From the NCBI RefSeq assembly GCF_001514065.1, contig NZ_KQ948427.1, positions 652,649 to 716,648 on the forward strand: DNA of 64,000 nt, given 5' to 3'. The position numbers were made by a program, and so were the translations under genes. This document shows, one piece after another, positions 46,822 through 55,237 of this stretch. The notes beneath the pieces are model-generated. The model ran no database searches. It had not been told where the DNA came from and saw nothing but the letters and a program-made list of their open reading frames with translations. The stretch is from Streptomyces antibioticus. GTDB taxonomy: Bacteria; Actinomycetota; Actinomycetes; Streptomycetales; Streptomycetaceae. How positions within the stretch are numbered: the first letter of the stretch is position 1; each line of letters starts with the position of its first letter.

Positions 46822-47736
46822 TCAGGTGCGGGCGGCCGCGACCGCCTCCCGCACCGCCGGGGCGATCTCCTGCGCCCAGCGGCCGAGGGTCACGTCGGCC
46901 GGGGTGCCGTCGTCCACCCGGAAGTGGACGAACCCGTGGGCGCCGAACTCCAGCACGGCGCCGGTGAGTTCCTCGACCCACTGGGCGACCGAGCCGCCCC
47001 GCCACACGCCCTCGGCGTCGCGCGGGGCGGCGACGGGGGTGGCGGTGATGACGCCCGGGAGGTTGTAGACGGTGACGATGTCGGCGGGATCGCGGCCCGC
47101 CTTCAGGGCGGCCTCGTCGATGACGGGCCGGGAGTCGCGGTAGCGCGGGCTCAGCCAGTCGGCCGCATGGCCGGGGATCCAGCCGTCGGCCACCCTGCCG
47201 GTGGCGGCGAGTGACTTCGGCCCCACCGAGCCGGTCCACACCGGCGGCACCGCGACCGCGGCCGGTTGGAGGCCATGCACCTGATAGAACTCCCCCTCGA
47301 ACGTGACCGGTTCACCCCCACCGCCGAGCAGCCGGATCAGGGTGACGGCCTCCTCGAAGGCCCGTACGGCCGCCCCCGGCCCGAGCCGCTCCACCCCGAA
47401 CCGGGCGATCTCGTCCCACAGCCCGCCCGCGCCCATGCCCAGCACCAGCCGCCCGCCGGTCAACGCGGACAGCGAGGTGACCGTGCGAGCCAGCATCGGC
47501 GCCGGGCGGCTGGGCAGATTGCTGACGCTGACCAGCGCCGAGACCCGCTCGGTCCGGCCGAGGACGACCCCGATCTGCGCGTATGCGTCGAGCCTGGCCG
47601 CGTAGTAGGGGTGATCGGAGACGGTGACCAGGTCGAGACCCTGCCGGTCGGCCTGAACGGCGTGCCGCAGCGACTCCTCGATGTCACTCACGGCTGTACT
47701 GATACCCGTACCGAACACCGGCTTGTGCACTGACAT
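46822..47736 (-). CDS. Luciferase-like (LLM) F420/flavin-dependent oxidoreductase
   Basis: A 304-aa TIM-barrel oxidoreductase of the bacterial luciferase family. It shows LVTVSDHPYYAARLDAYAQI, then NLPSRPAPMLARTVTSLSAL and GRLVLGMGAGGLWDEIARFG, the cofactor site of F420-dependent members. The ATG at 47736 follows GGCGGAG by six bases. The substrate is unknown. A striking inverted repeat lies 59 bp upstream. Confidence 0.88.
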   Translation of the reverse strand: MSVHKPVFGTGISTAVSDIEESLRHAVQADRQGLDLVTVSDHPYYAARLDAYAQIGVVLGRTERVSALVSVSNLPSRPAPMLARTVTSLSALTGGRLVLGMGAGGLWDEIARFGVERLGPGAAVRAFEEAVTLIRLLGGGGEPVTFEGEFYQVHGLQPAAVAVPPVWTGSVGPKSLAATGRVADGWIPGHAADWLSPRYRDSRPVIDEAALKAGRDPADIVTVYNLPGVITATPVAAPRDAEGVWRGGSVAQWVEELTGAVLEFGAHGFVHFRVDDGTPADVTLGRWAQEIAPAVREAVAAART

Positions 47737-47794
47737 GGCGGACTCCGCCCTCTCCCCGTCGACTGCGTGCACCGCTCCCCGGAGCACCCTTTCA

Positions 47795-47831
47795 GTTCGC
47801 ACCACGAACGTTATTAGTTCGTGGTGCGAAC
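47795..47831. promoter_or_regulatory. Double GTTCG-N5-CGAAC operator-like element
   Basis: Two perfect 15-bp copies, GTTCGCACCACGAAC and its exact complement, face each other across GTTATTA. Each copy is itself a palindrome GTTCG-N5-CGAAC. It lies upstream of the luciferase-like gene and after the EF-G-like gene. A regulator dimer pair is the likeliest reading; a terminator is possible. Confidence 0.6.
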
Positions 47832-47870
47832 CGACAACAGGGCCTTAGCCCTAGGACCGCAGCCCCAGGA

Positions 47871-49916
47871 CTACACGGCCGTCACCCCGGACGGCGCCGG
47901 GGCGTACCCCGTCGGCCGGGCCGTGAAGGTGCCGCGACCCTGGGTCCGGCTGCGCAACCGCGTTGCGTAGCCGAAGAGTTCGGCGAGCGGCACGGTGGCC
48001 GTGACGACCGCCGAACCGGAACGCGCCGCCGAACCCGTGACCCGGCCGCGCCGGGCCGCGAGGTCGCCGAGCACGCCGCCGACCGCGGTGTCCGGCACGG
48101 TGACCGTGACCTCGGCGACAGGTTCGAGCAGCACCATGGCGCAGGCACGCAGGGCGTCCCGGAGCCCGAACCGGCCCGCCGTGCGGAAGGCCGTGTCGGA
48201 GGAGTCCTTCACATGGGTCGCCCCGTCGGTGAGGGTGACGCGCAGCCCGGTCACCGGGTGACCGCCGAGCGGCCCTTCGGCCAGGGCGTCCCGGCAGCCG
48301 GCCTCGACCGCCCGGACGTACTCCTGCGGCACCCGCCCGCCGACGACGGCCGAGCGGAACTCGAACCCGGCGTCCACGGGCAGCGGCTCCACGTCGAGGA
48401 CGACATGCGCGAACTGCCCTGCTCCGCCGTCCTGTTTGACGTGCCGGAAGACGAATCCGGACACCCCGCGCCCGACGGTCTCCCGCAGCGCCACCCGCGG
48501 CCGCCCGGCGTTGACGTCCAGCCCCCGGTCACGCCGCACCTTCTCCAGCGCGACCTCCAGATGCAGTTCGCCCATGCCGGACAGCACCGTCTGCCCGGTC
48601 TCCGGGTCGGTCCGCACGACCAGCGACGGGTCCTCCTCGGCCAGCCGGGCGAGCGCCTGGGCCAGCCGGTCGGTGTCGGTGGACCGCACGGCCTCGACCG
48701 CCACGGACACTACGGGTTCGGCGACCCCGGGCGGTTCGAGGACGAGCGGGGCGTCCGGCGCGCACAGCGTCGACCCGGCGCGGGCCGCCTTCAGCCCGCC
48801 GACGGCCACGATGTCCCCGGCGACGGCCCGCTCCAGCTGGGCGTGCCGGTCGGCCTGCACCCGCAGGATGCGCCCGACGCGCTCGGTGCGCCGTACGCCC
48901 GAGTCCCACACCACGTCTCCCTTCTCGATCGTTCCGGAGTAGACCCGGAGGTAGGTGAGGCGCCCGGTCGGGGTGGCGTTCACCTTGAACACCAGCCCCG
49001 CGAACGGCGCCGCCGGGTCGGCGGGCCGCTCCTGCCCGTCGTCCTCGCCGGTGCCGCGCACGGCGGGCACGTCGAGCGGCGACGGCAGATACGCCACGAG
49101 CGCGTCGAGCAACGGTTCGACACCACGGTTGCGGTAGGCCGAGCCGCACAGGACCACGATTCCGTCACCGGAGTGCGTGAGGTCGCGCAACGCCTCGCCG
49201 AGCGTCCGCGCGTCGAGCGCCGACCGGACGCAGAACTCCTCCAGCGCGCCGGGGTGGAGTTCGGCCACCGCTTCCTCCAGCAGCCGACGCCGCCGCGCCG
49301 CTTCCTCGGCGAGCGTCCCCGGGATCTCCTCTACGACCATGTCGTCGCCGTCGGCCCAGGTCAGCGCCCGCATGCCGACCAGGTCGACGACCCCGCGGAA
49401 GCCGTCCTCCGCCCCGATGGGCAGCTGCACCACGAGGGGTGCCGGGTGCAGCCGCTCCCGGATGGAGGCGACGGCGGCGTCGAGGTCGGCGCCCGCGCGG
49501 TCCATCTTGTTGACGAACGCGATCCGCGGAACGCCGTACCGGTCGGCCTGCCGCCAGACGGACTCGCTCTGCGGTTCCACGCCAGCGACGGCGTCGAACA
49601 CCGCGACCGCGCCGTCGAGCACCCGCAGCGAGCGCTCCACCTCGTCGGCGAAGTCGACGTGCCCCGGGGTGTCGATCAGGTTGATGCGATGACCGTCCCA
49701 GGCACAGCTGATCGCCGCCGCGAAGATCGTGATGCCCCGGTCGCGCTCCTGCGGATCGAAGTCGGTGACGGTCGTGCCGTCATGGACCTCACCGCGCCGG
49801 TGCGTGGTGCCGGTGGCGAACAGGATCCGCTCGGTAATGGTGGTCTTGCCGGCGTCGACGTGGGCGAGGATGCCCAGGTTGCGGACGGTGGTGAGAGGGT
49901 TGATGCGAGTACGCAC
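47871..49916 (-). CDS. EF-G-like translational GTPase (elongation factor G paralogue)
   Basis: A 681-aa translational GTPase. G1 is [17 protein letters not shown]3 [12 protein letters not shown] and G4 FVNKMDRAG; domains II to V follow ([29 protein letters not shown] and a C-terminal EF-G fold). It is shorter and more diverged than housekeeping FusA and stands without rpsL/rpsG/tuf, so it is a paralogue like S. coelicolor FusB. GTG at 49916 fits the family N-terminus, with AAAGG some nine bases upstream. Its role could be special-condition translocation, ribosome recycling or antibiotic protection. Confidence 0.9.
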   Translation of the reverse strand: MRTRINPLTTVRNLGILAHVDAGKTTITERILFATGTTHRRGEVHDGTTVTDFDPQERDRGITIFAAAISCAWDGHRINLIDTPGHVDFADEVERSLRVLDGAVAVFDAVAGVEPQSESVWRQADRYGVPRIAFVNKMDRAGADLDAAVASIRERLHPAPLVVQLPIGAEDGFRGVVDLVGMRALTWADGDDMVVEEIPGTLAEEAARRRRLLEEAVAELHPGALEEFCVRSALDARTLGEALRDLTHSGDGIVVLCGSAYRNRGVEPLLDALVAYLPSPLDVPAVRGTGEDDGQERPADPAAPFAGLVFKVNATPTGRLTYLRVYSGTIEKGDVVWDSGVRRTERVGRILRVQADRHAQLERAVAGDIVAVGGLKAARAGSTLCAPDAPLVLEPPGVAEPVVSVAVEAVRSTDTDRLAQALARLAEEDPSLVVRTDPETGQTVLSGMGELHLEVALEKVRRDRGLDVNAGRPRVALRETVGRGVSGFVFRHVKQDGGAGQFAHVVLDVEPLPVDAGFEFRSAVVGGRVPQEYVRAVEAGCRDALAEGPLGGHPVTGLRVTLTDGATHVKDSSDTAFRTAGRFGLRDALRACAMVLLEPVAEVTVTVPDTAVGGVLGDLAARRGRVTGSAARSGSAVVTATVPLAELFGYATRLRSRTQGRGTFTARPTGYAPAPSGVTAV

Positions 49917-50213
49917 GGCCCATGGCCTTTCGAGGTGTTCCGTGGAAAAGGGCAGCGCGATTCCCGTACGAAGCACTCGACTTGACGATACGTCAGACGT
50001 TCGTGACGGGCATCCGGCACCGGCCGCGCAGCGGGCGCCGGGCGGCCGGAGACACGAGGATCACCTCGTAGCGGGCAGGGGAAGCGACGACAGCGGTGCG
50101 GTCACACACGGCCGGGCTCCCCTCGTTCGTCACGATCTCTTTGATCTCGTGGTGAGTGTAGGGAGGGGGCGGGAGGGTCGGCACATGATTATTCGACGGC
50201 CCGGCACACGACG
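49917..50213. other. Gene-free leader region of the EF-G-like gene
   Basis: No coding frame with support. It should contain the promoter of the EF-G-like gene on the minus strand. An imperfect inverted repeat CACGATCTCTTTGATCTCGTG occurs near 50131. I cannot assign it. Confidence 0.4.
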
Positions 50214-50256
50214 AAAAACAGTTGTGCGGGTCGAGGAGATCCTCGACCCGCACAAC
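50214..50256 (-). terminator. Rho-independent terminator after tRNA-Leu
   Basis: A perfect 16-bp stem (GTTGTGCGGGTCGAGG with its complement, loop AGAT) at 50221-50256. On the minus strand it is followed by TGTTTTT. It lies 15 bp past the tRNA 3' end. Confidence 0.9.
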
Positions 50257-50271
50257 TGTGGTTACTCTCTG

Positions 50272-50356
50272 TGTCCGAGGGGGGACTTGAACCCCCACGC
50301 CCGATAAAGGGCACTAGCACCTCAAGCTAGCGCGTCTGCCATTCCGCCACCCGGAC
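50272..50356 (-). tRNA. tRNA-Leu (anticodon GAG)
   Basis: Acceptor stem GTCCGGG pairs with CTCGGAC (one G-U pair), followed by discriminator A; CCA is not encoded. The anticodon loop TTGAGGT gives GAG, reading CUC and CUU. A long variable arm (CCCTTTATCGGG region) and the T-arm GGTTCAAGTCC are present, as expected for a class II leucine tRNA of 85 nt. Confidence 0.95.
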
Positions 50357-50520
50357 TAGGTGTCTGCCGCCTGGCCGGGGGTGTTCCCCGCGGCGACATG
50401 GACAACAATACCAAGCTTTCGGAGCGCCTTTCACCTGCATATCCGTCCGCTGGGCGGCCGTCCCCCGCCACCTGCGGACGACCACTCGGGGCCGCACCCT
50501 GCGCGACCGGACGGTCACCG

Positions 50521-51210
50521 TCAGCGCGGCCGGTTCCCTCGCTCGTGGTACGTCTTCCGGGTCTGCTCGGTGTGGGTCCGCATGGCCTCGATCGCCCGTT
50601 GTTCGTCGCGGTCCGCGATCGCCGCGATCAGTTCGCGGTGCTCGACCCAGGACTGCCGGCCGCGCTGCCGCGCCACCGGCGTGTAGTACCAGCGCACCCG
50701 TCGGTCGACCTGGGCGGCCAGCTCCGCCAGGACCTTGTTGCCCGCGAGCTCCATGATCTTGGCGTGCAGCCGGGCGTTCATCGCGACCGCGCCGTCCACG
50801 TCGTCGGCCGCGACGGCCCGCTCGCCCTCGGCGCACAGTTCCTCAAGGGCAGCGACGGCCGCACTGCCGGCGTGGGCCGCGGCGAGCCGGGCCGCCTCGG
50901 CCTCCAGGAGGGAGCGCACGGTGAGGAGCTGGTCGGCCTCCTCCTCCGTCGGTTCGTGCACGAACGCGCCCTGAGCCGGGCGCAGGTCGACCCACCCCTC
51001 GGTACTGAGCCGCTGCAACGCCTCGCGCACCGGCTGACGCGAGACCCCGAGATGCCCGGCGAGCTCACTCTCGACCAGATGCTGGCCGGGCTGGAGGGCA
51101 CGCGTGGTGATCAGTTCGAGGAGCGCCTCGTAGACGCGGTCGCGCAGCGGGCCGGGACGTTCGAGCTTGGGCACCGCACCCTGCGGCAGGCCAGTCGTCG
51201 ACAACATCAC
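50521..51210 (-). CDS. GntR/FCD regulator, left flank of the oxalate island
   Basis: A 229-aa FadR-type regulator. The winged helix (about residues 22-88) has GQHLVESELAGHLGVSRQPV, then REALQRLSTEGWVDLRPAQG. The C-terminal FCD domain has the metal/ligand pattern NARLHAKIMELAG and HRELIAAIADRDEQRAIEAM. The DNA-reading part is nearly identical to the second GntR at 63157, so both likely read the same operator. It is divergent from the PAS gene, with a CTGTAGAC element between them. Confidence 0.9.
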   Translation of the reverse strand: MMLSTTGLPQGAVPKLERPGPLRDRVYEALLELITTRALQPGQHLVESELAGHLGVSRQPVREALQRLSTEGWVDLRPAQGAFVHEPTEEEADQLLTVRSLLEAEAARLAAAHAGSAAVAALEELCAEGERAVAADDVDGAVAMNARLHAKIMELAGNKVLAELAAQVDRRVRWYYTPVARQRGRQSWVEHRELIAAIADRDEQRAIEAMRTHTEQTRKTYHERGNRPR

Positions 51211-51320
51211 GGCCCCTCCTCGTCAGCATCGTCGCTGCGTGCAGGAGGCAATTATGAATTGGCTTTCGCCTACAGTCTACGGCGCACAAACGCGCCGAAG
51301 TCTTGCTGGCCGCAATTCCA

Positions 51321-51333
51321 TCCTGTAGACAAT
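51321..51333. promoter_or_regulatory. Candidate GntR site between the GntR and PAS genes
   Basis: TCCTGTAGACAAT contains CTGTAGACA, close to the CTGTATACAG palindrome upstream of the formate dehydrogenase genes. A related GTAGACTGTAG occurs on the minus strand at 51269-51280. Confidence 0.4.
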
Positions 51334-51444
51334 ATTTCGTCGACACGATTCGTCGGCGGCGGGACCCTGAGCGGCGGGGAGCGCCCCCTGCGCCGCAAGG
51401 GTCCCGCCTCAGTCCTGCACCAACTGCCCCGGCACGGAGGCGAC

Positions 51445-51870
51445 ATGGAAGATCTCAACCCCGAAGTCGTCCTGGGAATGGCAGCCCAGGCGCCCGACGG
51501 CATCGTGATCATCGACGGCGACGGACTCATCCGGTACTGGAACCAGGGCGCGGAGCGCATCTTCGGGTTCTCGGCGGCCGAGGTGGACGGCCGAAGTCTG
51601 GACGTCATCATCCCGGAGAAGCACCGCAAGCGGCACTGGGACGGCTTCCAGGAGGCCATGGACCGCGGCACCAGCAAGTACGGAGAGGCCGATCTGCTGA
51701 ACGTGCCCGCGCTGGCCGCGGACGGGCGCAGGATCTCCATCGAGTTCAGCGTGGTCATGGTCCCGGCTGCCGACGGCGGCATGTACTGCGGTGCGGTCGT
51801 CCGGGACGTGACCGCGCGGCGTGAGCGGGAGCGGGAGTTGATGCGGCGGCGCGCCGAGGCGGCCGTCTGA
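51445..51870 (+). CDS. Stand-alone PAS-domain protein
   Basis: A 141-aa protein that is essentially one PAS fold: APDGIVIIDGDGLIRYWNQG, then AERIFGFSAAEVDGRSLDVI and the PAC end MYCGAVVRDVTARRERERE. No kinase, cyclase or DNA-binding domain follows. ATG with GGAGG five bases before. It may bind heme, flavin or a small ligand and pass the signal to another protein. Its place beside oxalate genes suggests a redox or substrate sensor; this is inference. Confidence 0.83.
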   Translation: MEDLNPEVVLGMAAQAPDGIVIIDGDGLIRYWNQGAERIFGFSAAEVDGRSLDVIIPEKHRKRHWDGFQEAMDRGTSKYGEADLLNVPALAADGRRISIEFSVVMVPAADGGMYCGAVVRDVTARRERERELMRRRAEAAV

Positions 51871-51888
51871 TCCTCCCGACGCGCAGCT

Positions 51889-51927
51889 GAGTGGGGGCCG
51901 TTGCCTTTCGGGCAACGGCCCCCACTC
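51889..51927. terminator. Bidirectional hairpin terminator
   Basis: A perfect 17-bp stem (GAGTGGGGGCCGTTGCC and its complement) with loop TTTCG, between the converging PAS and frc genes. Confidence 0.88.
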
Positions 51928-51939
51928 ACCTGTCCGTGC

Positions 51940-53196
51940 CTACACGATGACGCCGCTCTCCTTCAGGCGGCCGATGGTCTCCTCGTCGTAGCCGAGTTCG
52001 ACCAGGACCTCGGAGCTGTGCTCGCCCAGCAGCGGGGCGCCGGTGATGTCGGGCTTGAAGGAGGAGAACTTCACCGGGCTGCCCACGGTGAGGTAGGTGC
52101 CGCGTTCCTTCTGCTCGACCTCGACGACCGTGCCGCTCTTGCGCAGGTCCTCGTCGTAGGCGATCTCCTTCATGCTCATCACGGGGGCGCAGGGCACCTC
52201 CCATTCGCGCAGGATGTTCACCGCCTCGTACTTGGTCTTGTCGGCGAGCCACTTCTCGATCTCCGCGAAGATCTCGAAGATGTGCGACTGCCGGGCGCGC
52301 GCGGTCGCGTACTCGGGGTCCTCGGCCCACTCGGGGTGGCCGATCACCTCGGCCGTCCGCTTCCAGTTCTGCTCCTGGACGGTGAAGTAGATGTACGCGT
52401 TCGGGTCGGTCTCCCAGCCCTTGCACTTGAGCACCCAGCCGGGCTGGCCACCGCCGCCCGCGTTGCCGCCGCGCGGGACGACGTCGGTGAACTCGCCGTT
52501 GGGGTACTGGGGGTACTCCTCCAGGTAGCCGACCCGCTCCAGGCGCTGCTGGTCGCGCAGCTTGACGCGGCAGAGGTTGAGGACGGCGTCCTGCATGGAG
52601 ACGGAGACCTTCTGGCCCTTGCCGGTCTTGTTCCGGTCGATGATCGCGGTGAGGATGCCGATCGCCAGGTGCATCCCGGTGTTGGTGTCGCCGAGGGCGG
52701 CGCCGGAGATGGTCGGCGGGCCGTCCCAGAAGCCGGTGGTGGAGGCGGCGCCGCCGGCGCACTGGGCGACGTTCTCGTAGACCTTGAGGTCGTTCCAGGA
52801 CGACTGGTCGTTGAAGCCCTTCACCGAGCCGAAGATCAGGCGCGGGTTGAGCTCCTGGATGCGCTCCCAGGTGAAGCCCATGCGGTCCAGGGCGCCCGGG
52901 GCGAAGTTCTCCACGAGGACGTCGGCGTCCCTGATGAGCTTCTCCAGGACCTCCTTGCCCTCGGCGGTCTTGGTGTTGATGGCGAGGGAGCGCTTGTTGC
53001 TGTTGAGCATCGTGAAGTAGAGCGCGTCGAGGTCCTCGATGTCCCTGAGCTGACGGCGCGTCACGTCGCCGCCGTTGGGGCGCTCCACCTTCAGGACGTC
53101 GGCGCCGAACCAGGCGAGCATCTGCGTGCAGGCGGGACCGGCCTGGACCCCGGTGAAGTCGATCACCTTGATTCCGGCGAGCGGCTTTTCACTCAT
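51940..53196 (-). CDS. frc: Formyl-CoA:oxalate CoA-transferase
   Basis: Transfers CoA from formyl-CoA to oxalate, regenerating oxalyl-CoA and releasing formate. It is a 418-aa class III CoA-transferase. The catalytic Asp is Asp170 in [13 protein letters not shown], and [20 protein letters not shown] and [12 protein letters not shown] (the glycine loop of formyl-CoA transferases) are present. It follows oxc by 29 bp in one operon. The length matches the Oxalobacter enzyme closely. Confidence 0.95.
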   Translation of the reverse strand: MSEKPLAGIKVIDFTGVQAGPACTQMLAWFGADVLKVERPNGGDVTRRQLRDIEDLDALYFTMLNSNKRSLAINTKTAEGKEVLEKLIRDADVLVENFAPGALDRMGFTWERIQELNPRLIFGSVKGFNDQSSWNDLKVYENVAQCAGGAASTTGFWDGPPTISGAALGDTNTGMHLAIGILTAIIDRNKTGKGQKVSVSMQDAVLNLCRVKLRDQQRLERVGYLEEYPQYPNGEFTDVVPRGGNAGGGGQPGWVLKCKGWETDPNAYIYFTVQEQNWKRTAEVIGHPEWAEDPEYATARARQSHIFEIFAEIEKWLADKTKYEAVNILREWEVPCAPVMSMKEIAYDEDLRKSGTVVEVEQKERGTYLTVGSPVKFSSFKPDITGAPLLGEHSSEVLVELGYDEETIGRLKESGVIV

Positions 53197-53225
53197 GTCT
53201 GCTTCCTTTTCGTGAAGTTACGTGG

Positions 53226-54977
53226 TCACTTCTTGGCCGGCGTGATGTTGCCGACGGTGATGCCCTTGGGGTTGAGGTGCGAGATGTGGCCGCTCTCGGT
53301 GCCGGCCGAGGGGTCGATGACGCAGTCGATGAGCGCCGGGCCGCCGGAGGCGAGGGCCTCGGTGAGGGCGGCGGTGACCTCGGCGGGGGTGGTGGCGCGG
53401 TAGCCCTTGCCGCCGAACGCCTCGATGAGGAGGTCGTGGCGGGCCGCCGACATGAGCGTGGTGGGCGAGGGCGCGTCGTCGTACGGGTTGGTGTCGTCGC
53501 CGCGGTAGACGCCGCCGTTGTTCATGATCACGGTGACGACCGGGAGCCGGTAGCGGCAGATCGTCTCGATCTCGATGCCGCTGAACCCGAAGGCGCTGTC
53601 GCCCTCGACGGCCACGACCGGCTGTCCGCTCTCGACGGCGGCGGCGATGGCGTATCCCATGCCGATGCCCATGACGCCCCAGGTGCCGCTGTCGAGGCGG
53701 TGGCGCGGTACGTGCATGTCGATGACGTTGCGCGCGATGTCCAGGGCGTTGGCGCCCTCGTTGACGAGGTACGTCTCCGGGCGGGCGTGGATGACGTCGC
53801 GTACGGCCTTCAGGGCGCCCATGAACTGCATGGGGTGCGGGTCGGCCGCCAGCCGCTGGGCCATCTTGGCGACGTTCTGCGCGGAACGCGCCCCGAGCTC
53901 GTCGCGCCAGGCCGAAGGGGCCTGGATCTGGCCGGGCTTGGTGCGCTCGGCGAGGGCGTCGAGCACCGACTCGATGTCGCCGACGAGCGGCGCGGCGATG
54001 GGCTGGTTGCTGTCCATCTCCTTGGGGTCGATGTCGATCTGGACGAACTTGGCGTCCGGGTTCCAGCCCGCCTGGCCGTGACCGAGGAGCCAGTTGAGGC
54101 GGGCGCCGATCAGCAGGACGACGTCGGCCTTCTTCAGGGCCAGGGAGCGGGCGGTGGCCGCGGACTGCGGGTGGTCGTCCGGCAGCAGGCCCTTCGCCAT
54201 CGACATCGGTACGTACGGGATGCCGGTGGACTCGATGAACTCCCGTACCTTGGCGTCCGCTTGGGCGTACGCGGCGCCCTTGCCCAGCACGATCAGCGGG
54301 CGCTCGGCGGCGGCCAGCAGCTCGATGGCGCGGTCCACGGCGTCGGGGGCCGGGAGTTGGCGCGGCGCGGGGTCGACGAGGCGGCTCAGGGTCCTCTCGC
54401 CCTCCGCCTTCGGCATGATGGCGCCGAGCACCGCGGCGGGAATGTCGAGATAGACACCGCCGGGGCGCCCGGAGATCGCGGTGCGCAGGGCGCGGGCGAT
54501 ACCGCGGCCGATGTCCTCGACGCGGCTGACGCGGTACGCGGCTTTGACGAACGGCTGCGCTGCGGCGAGCTGGTCCATCTCCTCGTAGTCGCCCTGCTTG
54601 AGGTCGACGAGGTGGCGCTCGCTGGAACCGGAGATCTGCACCATGGGGAAGCAGTTGGTGGTCGCGTTCGCCAGCGCGACGAGGCCGTTGAGGAAGCCCG
54701 GTGCCGACACCGTGAGGGCCACGCCCGGCTTCTTGGTGAGGTAGCCGGCGGCGGCCGCCGCGTGTCCGGCGTTGCTCTCGTGCCGGAAGCCTATGTAGCG
54801 GATGCCCTGGGCCTGAGCGAGGCGGGCGAGGTCGGTGATCGGGATGCCGACGACCCCGTAGATGGTGTCGACGTCGTTCATCTTGAGCGCGTCGACGACC
54901 AGGTGGTACCCGTCGGTCAGCTGCTCGGTCGGCACGTCGGCTGCTGCCGCGGTCTCCTGTGTCGAGGGGGCGGTCAT
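53226..54977 (-). CDS. oxc: Oxalyl-CoA decarboxylase
   Basis: ThDP-dependent decarboxylation of oxalyl-CoA to formyl-CoA and CO2. The protein is 583 aa. The N-terminal PYR domain has the activating Glu region FRHESNAGHAAAAAGYLTKK. The C-terminal domain has the ThDP motif GDSAFGFSGIEIETICRYRL ending in NN, and GVMGIGMGYAIAAA. The ATG at 54977 is the second in-frame choice; AAGGAGG lies ten bases upstream. Tyr/Ser residues at the C-terminus (YRGDDTNPYDD) fit the CoA-binding tail of Oxc. Confidence 0.95.
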   Translation of the reverse strand: MTAPSTQETAAAADVPTEQLTDGYHLVVDALKMNDVDTIYGVVGIPITDLARLAQAQGIRYIGFRHESNAGHAAAAAGYLTKKPGVALTVSAPGFLNGLVALANATTNCFPMVQISGSSERHLVDLKQGDYEEMDQLAAAQPFVKAAYRVSRVEDIGRGIARALRTAISGRPGGVYLDIPAAVLGAIMPKAEGERTLSRLVDPAPRQLPAPDAVDRAIELLAAAERPLIVLGKGAAYAQADAKVREFIESTGIPYVPMSMAKGLLPDDHPQSAATARSLALKKADVVLLIGARLNWLLGHGQAGWNPDAKFVQIDIDPKEMDSNQPIAAPLVGDIESVLDALAERTKPGQIQAPSAWRDELGARSAQNVAKMAQRLAADPHPMQFMGALKAVRDVIHARPETYLVNEGANALDIARNVIDMHVPRHRLDSGTWGVMGIGMGYAIAAAVESGQPVVAVEGDSAFGFSGIEIETICRYRLPVVTVIMNNGGVYRGDDTNPYDDAPSPTTLMSAARHDLLIEAFGGKGYRATTPAEVTAALTEALASGGPALIDCVIDPSAGTESGHISHLNPKGITVGNITPAKK

Positions 54978-55061
54978 GGTCCGGGGTCCTCCTTGGGCAG
55001 GTCCTGCCGGTGCGGCTACTCCTCTCACCATCCGCAGCGCGTTCGCCCACGTCCAAGACCC

Positions 55062-55078
55062 ATCGGCGACCAGCCGAT
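55062..55078. promoter_or_regulatory. Candidate LysR-type binding site
   Basis: ATCGGC-GACCA-GCCGAT, a perfect 17-bp dyad in the divergent region between oxc and the oxalyl-CoA synthetase-like gene. It fits the ATC-N9-GAT style of LysR regulators; a LysR gene lies 1.7 kb away. Confidence 0.5.
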
Positions 55079-55123
55079 AAGCAACTTCTATCGAGAGCCG
55101 GCACAGGCCCTCACAGCTCCCTT

Positions 55124-55140
55124 GATAGCCGCCCGTTATC
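55124..55140. promoter_or_regulatory. Second candidate LysR-type site
   Basis: GATA-N9-TATC, also 17 bp, 45 bp from the end of the first dyad in the same divergent promoter region. It is weaker than the first. Confidence 0.35.
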
Positions 55141-55237
55141 GACCGTTCGGCAGTGCGTATTGGACGGCCACCGGAGGTCGCCGCAGGCTCGCAGAGGACT
55201 GTTCCATCGGACCTGGCGCTAGGTAGGGGGTGGGGTC

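Noticed and set aside
46569-46967. Plus-strand open frame of 132 codons
   Set aside because: Arg/Pro-rich, no ribosome-binding site, and its second half is antisense to the luciferase-like gene.
47795-47831. Reading the inverted repeat as a simple terminator of the EF-G-like gene
   Set aside because: Each arm is itself a palindrome and there is no U-tract; an operator pair fits better, though termination is not excluded.
50221-50256. Hairpin as a regulatory attenuator or attachment site near the tRNA
   Set aside because: It has a U-tract on the minus strand just after the tRNA, so a plain terminator explains it; I saw no integrase or repeat of the tRNA 3' end.
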